Assembly (NCBI GenBank): GCA_031002005.1
Contig: JARYHS010009186.1
Coordinates: forward strand, 102,395,992-102,459,991
Source: Vandiemenella viatica
Lineage: Eukaryota; Arthropoda; Insecta; Orthoptera; Morabidae
Reading direction: 5' to 3'
DNA length: 64,000 nucleotides
The notes beneath the pieces were generated by a model. The model searched no databases, was not told the DNA's origin, and was given only the letters and a program-made list of their open reading frames with translations. Position 1 is the first letter of the stretch, and the number at the start of each line of letters is the position of its first letter. The position numbers were made by a program, and so were the translations under genes. This document shows, in pieces, positions 56,936 through 64,000 of this stretch.

Positions 56936-57231
56936 ACGTTTATCCTAGAGTCCCCTTGAGGTGTTTGCACATATTCCCCGTGTTTGTTGGGAAGCGGTCA
57001 AGCCCCCACCACTCCGGCCATGCCCCCCCACTCCTCCGCCGGCCTGCTTCACTCCCATGCGTGGTAAAGGTCTCTTGCGTCGTCTCCATATTATTCCTTC
57101 CTCCATGGCCCTAATGTGCTGACCTCAACCATGCCTATAAGAATGCTGTGATTTGTAAAAGACAACTTTATCCTGGTAAGCTAAATTTGCTGATCGGATG
57201 ATATACATATAACAAAAAAGAATGAGATGAA

Positions 57232-57330
57232 TATCGTTGATTATTATTATTATTATTTTAATTGCTATGGAGCACAGGCTCCGGTGGCAATTTCCCTACA
57301 CACCCATCTTCCCCCTAACCTGCACCCACC
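57232..57330 (-). mobile_element. CR1-like LINE 3' terminus, target of P-like copy 2
   Basis: (ATT)n, then TTTAATTGCTATGGAGCACA, CTCCGGTGGCAATTTCCC and CCTAACCTGCACCCACC. A few more bases continue after the transposon at 59094 (CACCCACCTA). It is a very short 3' end insertion immediately after the Jockey LINE. Confidence 0.8.
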
Positions 57331-59093
57331 CATGGAGGAAGGAATAATATGGAGACGACGCAAGAGACCTTTACCACGCATGGGAGTGAAGCAGGCCGGC
57401 GGAGGAGTGGGGGGGCATGGCCGGAGTGGTGGGGGCTTGACCGCTTCCCAACAAACACGGGGAATATGTACAAACACCTCAAGGGGACTCTAGGATAAAC
57501 GTGACGCCGCAATCTGGTGATGGATTATTATGTAACTCGATGAGACAAATAAAAAATGAAGAATAAATTTTTTTGATATCCTGCTTAGTTTTCGAGATAT
57601 TCTGTCTCAAATGTGAAATGGTTTTGGTTGAAATTCAGAAGAAAAAAATTATTCAAAGTCAAATTTTATGATGAATTTTTATTTAAAAAGACGAGACAAA
57701 TAAAAAATAAAGAGTAAAATTTTTCGATATTTCACCTAGTTCTCGAGATATACTGTCTCAAAAGTGAGGTGTCTTGAGTTGAAATGCAGAAGAAAAATTT
57801 CGTAAAAGTCAAATTTAATGATGGATTCTTATGTAACACGACGAAAAAACTCGATAATAAGGAATAAATGTTTTCGATATCTTGCTTAGTTTGGGGGATA
57901 TACAACATCCAAATTGAGGGGTTTAGGTTTGGATGCAGGCTGGACCAAAAATTAATTCTGTCAAAGCCACAATGATTACATCGTTGACATGCAGAATGGA
58001 TATTTCAGTTTTATTACTACCACTTGTGGTTAGTCTGAAATGTGTCCTAGACCAGAAAAAAAGTAAGAGGACCCGCTCTAGGGATGAGCAACCCAGACAT
58101 TTTGTAGGCTGGTACCAGAAATAAAATGTTTATTCAGTCACCTTAATGAACATTCTCTTGATCAAGATGTGTTGTCTAATTTCACAGCCCTACTTATTAG
58201 GACAATTGTAAAAAAATTATCTCTCAGATTTAGATACCGGGGGGGGGGGGGGGGAGGGAGAATGTTGTACAAAAAAAAGAGACTAAATTAGAAACACATT
58301 CCCCAAATTGATTTTGTTCAAAGGCCAATAACTTCTTTATTTATGAAGCCCATTTTTATTTCTGCATGAACCTGTTTCGACATAAATAGATGAGAAAGAT
58401 TTCAAAATCGGTAAAAATAGGTATAGACGTATTTACAAACAGAAACAAGTCTTATATGAAGCTTCAAAAATAACCTAAGTCAATGGCCTGAAATAGCTAT
58501 TTAAAATATTAATAAAACTCACAGCTTCTCTCTCACATAACAGTTAATTTCATCATCCATTGTCAGTATAATCAGCAACGTGACGAAAGAAATCGTAATA
58601 GTAAATTCACTGAATCGCGAAGTAAAACACGCCCCTTTAAATCTCATTTTAAACACTCGTTAAAAAATAATGCTAGTCTATTATGTGCAAAATAGCAAGT
58701 TTGCTGATTTTCTACACTACACCAAGAAAAATTTGAGAACAAAGTCATCCCATTGAGAGCTATGACTAAATATTTATAGACGTGCTGCAAAGTTTGCGGT
58801 GTCTACCGCTCACTTCAACAACGATAATTACAATTCAACTTACTTATGAAATGATATTCCAGGTTCTTTCCTGTCTGGTCTATTTGTGCAACCGTACGCA
58901 ACACAAGCTGGCATTTTTAAACACTTATACACAATACTAAATGAAATAATCACTGCATCTACCACAATGTGAACACCTTAATTGTTGGGAAGCGCCATAT
59001 GGTCGCTGCCGGTGCTGCCACCATGTGGGAGAGTTTAGTGCTTGCTTCACCGATTTAACGTCACTTCTCCTCCATTTAATTCCTTCCTCCATG
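57331..59093 (-). mobile_element. P-element-like transposon, copy 2 (1763 bp), inverted
   Basis: Near-identical reverse complement of 55350-57107: same TIRs, subterminal inverted repeats, tandem repeats, poly-G run (58241-58256) and THAP exon. It has its own exact 8-bp duplication CACCCACC (57323-57330, 59094-59101), so it was inserted independently rather than arising by local inversion. Confidence 0.85.
58844..58914 (-). CDS. THAP-like first exon of P-like transposon, copy 2
   Basis: Same 71-nt exon as in copy 1, with M-P-A-C-V-A-Y-G-C-T-N-R (Ser to Tyr change) and the same GTAAGT donor at 58838-58843 read on the minus strand. Confidence 0.68.
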
Positions 59094-59331
59094 CACCCAC
59101 CTAGCAAAGATTGTAGCAAAGAGATTATATTAGTAGCATTTTGTCTCTGATTAGTTGGATGATATGACGACATAGGAAGGTATTGTCTCTGTAGTCTGTA
59201 CTCTGTAGGAACTTTCTGCTTGTCTGCTGCTTGCTGGTAAAGCGAAAGCTGAATTTTTTTGCTGTATGTGGCTATCTTCGTTGAGGAAGATTGTGTTTGA
59301 TGCTGTGTGTTATAAGTGATCTACGTGCAGT

Positions 59332-59483
59332 ATGAACTTTAACGGGGAGACTGGAAAATTTTTGTAAGTCATTTATGTTCAAGCTGTCTGAGATGTTAAC
59401 TCATATGTACCACATTACAAATTTGCAGGAGCATTGTCACCGAAATATTGCTCTCGAGACATTCGGGAAGCAGTTGTTTGATG
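59332..59483 (+). CDS. Candidate 5' exons of an unrecognised spliced gene
   Basis: ATG at 59332 gives M-N-F-N-G-E-T-G-K-F followed by donor GTAAGT at 59364. A second exon 59429-59483 follows acceptor ATTTGCAG and ends at donor GTAAGG (59484). Together they form 29 codons without a stop, phase 0 at the end: ...F-L-S-I-V-T-E-I-L-L-S-R-H. The splice signals are good, but no third exon is recognised and the peptide matches no family I know. It could be chance or the start of a gene beyond the window. Confidence 0.25.
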
Positions 59484-59489
59484 GTAAGG

Positions 59490-60159
59490 AAGATACTTAC
59501 TTTTGATGTAATAATTTACCCTATATACTTTTTCGGAATTGACGTAACATGGGCTTGAAGATAGTTATGAAATTTGGCATTAAGTGTGCTGAATGAGATT
59601 TACCTGTGTGAAATAAATCTTTGTAGTTGGTGTTACTACTTTTGCAAAGTTCATTAATGTCAAAAAAATTTGCTCTCCGTACCGAAATTTTTGAGAAAAT
59701 AGTGGGCATATATATAATAGGAATCGTGTAGAAGCAGTTAATCCAAATCTCAAAAGTTTAGTACCAATTTCTGACCGGTGGAGAAGGAGGCAGCACTGCC
59801 TCCCATAGAATAGTACAATATATGCATAATTTTTATTTTAATGTCAGTAGGAACCTTAACTGATACTGGAAAAGCTGATATTGGAGAGGTGTAAGGAACA
59901 GTGTATATTGTGTAAAGTAGAGCCCGTTTTTATTTGAGACAGCGGTGACAGTAAATGTGACAAAATAGTGCATACTTCTTTTTGTGAACTTTGAGGTTAA
60001 AATTGGGGATATAAAAGTGCAAATCATCCTTAATGATTTATGGGCACACATGCAATGAGAACAACCACAGAATGAGTTTTCCTGGGATTACCGGATATTG
60101 CAATTCTGCTATAACAGCTTTATTCTGACCAGGAATTGACTCCATAATACTGTAGTAGT
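59490..60159. other. Unassigned stretch
   Basis: AT-rich; nothing recognised. Confidence 0.3.
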
Positions 60160-62010
60160 CAATCGCAAAACTTTCTTAGAAATACTTTCCGAAGTAATTC
60201 TGACATCATGCTTGAAAATAGTGGTCTAGGCGGTAAAGTTTCTGTTTACTCACCAGACACTTAGGTATCACGACTGAGTGTACTCCAGCGATGTGCCTTG
60301 TAAGCAACCAGAGACATTTTGAAATAGCGAAAACTTATATGGATTAATGGTAATTAGTATCGTAGTTAATTTATTTTAACAAAAAAGTGATCAATTAAAT
60401 AAATTTGTTTTTATTATATTCTAAACAAAGGAGATATGTTATTTATAACGGTTATTTAGTCGTTTGCAAATGTAGAACGTTATAATTTAGGTACTTATTG
60501 TATAATCACATACCTCATTAAGAGCAAAATTATTTACCTAACTACCCGGTAAATATGGCAGGGATCAGGCAGTATAGACTTCAGTTTTATCAAATTTATA
60601 TGGAGTTGAGAAGGAACAAAATGGCCGAGATATATAAGAGAAATCATTTGGCGCAGTCAGCTTAAATATAGAGATGACTTCCAATCACAATTTTTTTGGA
60701 AATGGCTGTACAAAAGATTTGTTCCTTGAGTTCATTCACTTGTGCCATCCTGATGTCCTGAATAGTGATAAACTGAAACAGCTTGATGGCATTTGGAAAT
60801 GGCTAGAATGGTGCGTTGATGAAAGAAGAATGGACATATTGAGAAAATGTACCTATTTTGATATTGTCAAATAGAGAGTAAGAAATTTGTGTCCCAATGA
60901 GTGAAATATATAGGTACGCAAACAACTCATTTTGGAGCTAAAACGCTAAATTTAGCGGCAAAAGGCTCTTTTAAGAGCCAAAAATTATACATATGATTTC
61001 ATCAATAACCATTTTGCGTTCAGATTGTAATACAGCCTGGACCACAGTAATGGAGATAGATATGATTTGAATTTTGGGAATCCACAATATTGTGTGCTGT
61101 GGTTAAGTTTCACTTTGGTCCAGGCTGCAATGATTAGAGTATCCAAGGTACTCTTTATCCACTATTGCGATGACTAAGAACTCATTAATGTTTCAAAAAA
61201 ATTAATAAATACTTCATGCACCAGTTTATAAACTTTTCTTTCTAAATTTAACATTATGTGTTTAATTATATTTGTTCAAAACTTCCCGGAAACTGATTGC
61301 ATGCAGTGAAATTCATATGCACCGCTCTAAAATGCCCATACTGCTAACTTCAGAAACTATTATCGTTCGTAACAAAAGTAATAGTTTGATCAAATACATT
61401 CATAACCCTAATGAAAATTACTGGGTCTACTGGAGATCGCGATTCCGCTACAACAACATTCAGTATTATTGCAGGAATACTGCTGTTGTCAGTCGCAAGA
61501 CGTATTATTTTCAAGCACTAATTCTGTTGTAATACAGCCTGGACCATTATTTTCAAGCAGTAATTTGGTTTCATACCGCCTGGAGCAGCCTGCAATGTTA
61601 TGACAACCCTTGGTGGAATCGCGATCTCCAGTAATCCCAAATTACTAATTATTTCCTCCGCAGTTCTGGATATTCTTGTTTTAAAATTTAATGTTCTCTT
61701 CTTAATTAGATCTGTACAAAAATAGCCGCAAAATTTTTCACCAGATACATTCATAACCCTACTAATTATTTCCTCCGCCATTGTATATATTCTTGTATTT
61801 TAATTTAAAGTTCTCTTTTTAATTATTTGGTCTGATTACATTGAAATACTCTGCTTAGAAATGCTATCTCGTGGTACTGAAAATAACTATTACTGTTTAG
61901 GATATTATAAAAACAAATGTCTCTGGTTGCTTACAAAGCACATCGCTGGAGTATACTCAGTCGCAATAAAAGTGTCTGGTGAGTAAACTGCATCTTTACC
62001 AGTCTAGGCT
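60160..62010. mobile_element. Long inverted-repeat element
   Basis: 60228-60325 and 61910-62010 are inverted copies of about 90 bp (GTCTGGTGAGTAAAC, CGCTGGAGTA.ACTCAGTCG, AAATGTCTCTGGTTGCTTAC). The left arm extends further left, where it matches the solo copy at 55128-55231. Between the arms the motif CAGCCTGGACCA or its complement occurs several times (61037, 61118, 61527). Frames of 66 codons (60674-60874) and 36 codons (60556-60666) on the plus strand are open but unrecognised. The class is unknown; it may be a foldback or MITE-like element. Confidence 0.55.
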
Positions 62011-62370
62011 GTATTACAATCTAAAACCAGTTTGAGTGAAAGGGATTACTGGAGAATGCGATGCCACTAGGCCTACTTTCCGCCGCGCTAAACTATGACA
62101 TTATAAATTGGTGCCTATGATGTAAACACCAGCACACGCAGCTACAAATGTAATTAACGGGACCGCATGGGAAGTAGGGGGTTGTCTGGGAGGGGAACAA
62201 AAACAGTAACTACTCAAAACACATTTTTCCAGTAACAGAAAAATACTGGTATCATCGTCTCCAATAAACCCCATCTATCCAACTGTAAAACACAATACCA
62301 TCAAATCGAAAACAAGAATCGCTAGTCAAAACGCATTTTAAAACTGACACCATGATAACATAATCTCCAA

Positions 62371-64000
62371 TTAATTTATTTTAATTGCAATGGAGCACAG
62401 GCTCCAGTGTCAATTTCCCTACACACCCATCTTCCACCTATCCTGCACCCACCTACATTTGCCCTCTACAAATTTTATCTTCAAATTTTTTCAAAGTTTT
62501 CGGTAAATTATTCATAATTTCTCTTGATAACTCATTCCAATCCCTGACACCCTTACCTAAAAAAGCTAAAGTCGTCCCACACCCTTGTGCCTGAAATCAA
62601 GTGACAGCTTATGGTCATCTTTTCCCTTCCATGCACTACTTTTCATACCTATTTCAATATCTTTCCATACCTCATCGCCAGTATATGCCCTGTACACTCC
62701 CGTGACCCTCCTCATCCTCCTCTTGTCTTGCAGTGAATCCCATTCCAGCTCCTTTATCATATCCGTCACTGATTGCATTCTGCGATAATTTCCAGAAACA
62801 AATCTAGCAGCCCTTTTTTGCACCCTCTCCAACTCCTGTATTTGATACGTAAAATGAGTGTCCCATACTTCACTACCATATTCGAGCAAATGGTCTGACC
62901 AAAGTTTTGTAATCCAATTCATTTACTTCTCTCGTACATCCCCTCATCACTCTCTCCAATGAGAGAACCTTTTCCTACCACCTGTACAATGTGTTCTGCC
63001 CAGTTAAGCTTGTTATCAAATGTAATGCCAAGATATTTACATTTCAAGTCTTCAGCAAGCAATTCTTTCCCACCTTATATTCATAATTAACCTTTTGTTT
63101 TTTATTTGTGTATCTAATAAGCTGAGTCTTCTTTGCATTTATCTTCATTCCATGTTTATCAACCCAACTAGATATCCTGTCCAGATCACCCTGCAACTGT
63201 TTACAATCACAAGGGCGTAGCTACTATGGGGCTAGGTGGTGCATTGCACCGGGGCCCCCAAGCGCAGTTCAGTGGGCCCACGGGCCTTCACGGCAACTGG
63301 CGACCTTTTTTTTTCTAGCTCTACCGTCGTCTAAGGGGTCCCCTAAGACACAGGGAGCCCCCTCAGTAAGAGGCCCTCACTGCCCATTAGAGCCCCCAAG
63401 CACAGCTAAGGGGGACCACAAGCACAACTCGGGGGGGGCCCCCAGCTTCAGCTCAGTGGGCCTCTACCAGAACACAAAGCAAAAAAAAGGTCACCCATCT
63501 GGCCTGAGTACCCAAAATAAATTTTGCACCGGGGGCCCTTGTTGACCTAGCTACGCCACTGTACAATCCTCTATCGTTTTGATTCTTTTGTACAGCATTA
63601 TGTCATCTGCAAACAATCTAATTTCAGATAGTAAACATCAACACAATAAAACAATTATTCATTAGAATAATGAATAGCAATGGTCCCAATACCCTACCCT
63701 GTGGCACACCCATTTTTACTTCCACTTCTTTTGATACTACATTTCCTACCCTAACTTTCAGTTTTCTACCTTTTAAAAATTCTTCTACCCAGCAAATCAT
63801 CTCATCCACTCCAATGGTTTTTACCTTATTTACTACCATTTTATGGCTCTGTCAAACGCCTTTGACAGATCTAGTGCTACACTATCAATTTGGCCTCCCT
63901 TGTCCATTTCATCTGAAATATCTTGCATATATCCCACCAACTGAGATTTGCATGAATATCCTTGCCTGAAACCATGTTGCCTGCTCGAAAACTACTTACG
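62371..64000 (-). mobile_element. CR1-like LINE copy G, runs off the window end
   Basis: Minus strand from the 3' end: TTTAATTGCAATGGAGCACA (3'UTR); W-N-E-L-S-R-E-I-M-N-N; S-S-A-W-K-G-K-D-D-H-K-L; E-R-V-Q-K-R-A-A-R-F-V-S-G-N; then across the hAT MITE to the catalytic region (L-F-A-D-D-I-M-L-Y near 63600), G-V-P-Q-G-R-V-L-G-P-L-L-F, W-V-E-E-F-L-K-G-R-K. Few breaks are seen, so it is among the better preserved copies. It continues beyond 64000. Confidence 0.9.
63210..63561. mobile_element. hAT MITE, 352 bp, in CR1-like LINE
   Basis: Left CAAGGGCGTAGCTA and inverted right CAGTGGCGTAGCTA. The 8-bp duplication is TACAATCA (63202-63209) / TACAATCC (63562-63569). The body is rich in GGGGCCCCC motifs, with no coding frame. 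LINE coding continues exactly across it. Confidence 0.9.

Larger units (their letters stand above)
55350..57107 (+). mobile_element. P-element-like transposon, copy 1 (1758 bp)
   Basis: TIRs begin CATGGAGGAAGGAAT on both ends and continue ATATGGAG with one difference. The 8-bp duplication GCCCTAAT is exact (55342-55349, 57108-57115). A 12-bp subterminal inverted repeat GCTTCCCAACAA lies 100 bp inside the left end (55450-55461) and 112 bp inside the right end (56984-56995). A THAP-like first exon lies at 55529-55599. No catalytic domain follows; instead there is a C run (about 56180-56198) and about 150-bp repeats. The combination of 8-bp TSD, CA-start TIR, internal 11-12-bp inverted repeat and THAP exon is the P-superfamily layout. 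Confidence 0.82.
52015..57225 (+). mobile_element. Jockey LINE copy 1, near complete ORF2
   Basis: The ORF1 C-terminus (F-R-P-S-Y-S-S-I-L-Q-G ... S-F-L-Q-N-C-K, stop 52281-52283) is open. ORF2 starts about 52300 with a frameshift. Endonuclease: W-N-A-N-G-V-R-N-K, D-I-A-C-I-T-E-T-H, G-G-V-T-I-L-I, M-G-D-L-N-S-K-H, S-D-H-L-P-V. RT: R-K-S-P-S-H-D-N-I-P, A-A-F-L-D-V-A-Q-A-F-D, catalytic Y-A-D-D at 54260-54271 intact, Y-L-G-V-D-L-D. C-terminus to about 55080. At least eight frame breaks make it inactive. The 3'UTR is split at 55349/57108 by a P-like transposon. Confidence 0.9.

Noticed and set aside
57265..57512. Pro/Arg-rich frames across the P-like element end
   Set aside because: They run across TIR and GC-rich subterminal sequence and recur at the mirrored position in the other copy.
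55350..59093. A local inverted duplication of a host segment
   Set aside because: Each arm has its own exact 8-bp duplication and sits in a different repeat (Jockey LINE; CR1-like LINE), so two transposition events explain it better.

Overview
The window reads as repeat-rich insect nuclear DNA. It has spliced genes with GT/AG introns, tRNA-derived SINEs, decayed LINEs of several clades and many short DNA transposons. The repeat mix suggests a large hemimetabolous genome (stick insect, cockroach or similar), but I cannot name a species from sequence alone. There are no bacterial operons, and almost every open frame over 60 codons is either chance or part of a transposable element.

Only one host gene is well supported. 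It is a MARCH-type (RING-CH) membrane E3 ubiquitin ligase on the + strand, in four coding exons between 39949 and 49576, with a poly(A) signal at 49668. Its first intron holds a decayed tandem-repeat array with units of about 280/140 bp (40840-43650), LINE fragments and a MITE relic. Its last intron ends in a roughly 200-bp tandem duplication that copies the 3' splice site. A weak second candidate is the 5' end of a spliced gene at 59332-59483.

Layout. 1-3 kb: LINE relic and a Harbinger element whose transposase lacks its catalytic core. 3-6 kb: nested SINE/LINE insertions. 6-15 kb: SINEs, three TIR MITEs (9699, 12065, 14536), two of them carrying transposase ends. 15.5-18 kb: decayed CR1-like LINE. 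18-20.6 kb: AT-rich, nothing recognised. 21.4-24.3 kb: Jockey ORF1, CR1-like and RTE-like LINE fragments. 25-29.4 kb: hAT element and a minus-strand Jockey LINE interrupted by two MITEs. 29.8-31.9 kb: recent 548-bp tandem trimer. 33.2-38.5 kb: old minus-strand CR1-like LINE (ORF1 with PHD-like finger, coiled coil and SGNH relics; ORF2 RT) split by a younger plus-strand copy of the same family and by a mariner relic. 39.9-49.7 kb: MARCH gene. 51.3-57.2 kb: nearly complete Jockey LINE, split in its 3'UTR by a P-element-like transposon. 57.3-59.1 kb: second, inverted copy of that transposon in a different target. 60-62 kb: a long inverted-repeat element. 62.4-64 kb: CR1-like LINE with a hAT MITE, running off the end.

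The most notable items are the pair of P-like transposons (8-bp target duplications, terminal repeats, 12-bp subterminal inverted repeats about 100 bp inside each end, THAP first exon), the recent satellite trimer, and the duplicated splice acceptor in the MARCH gene. All element names are from reading motifs by eye; no database search was run.
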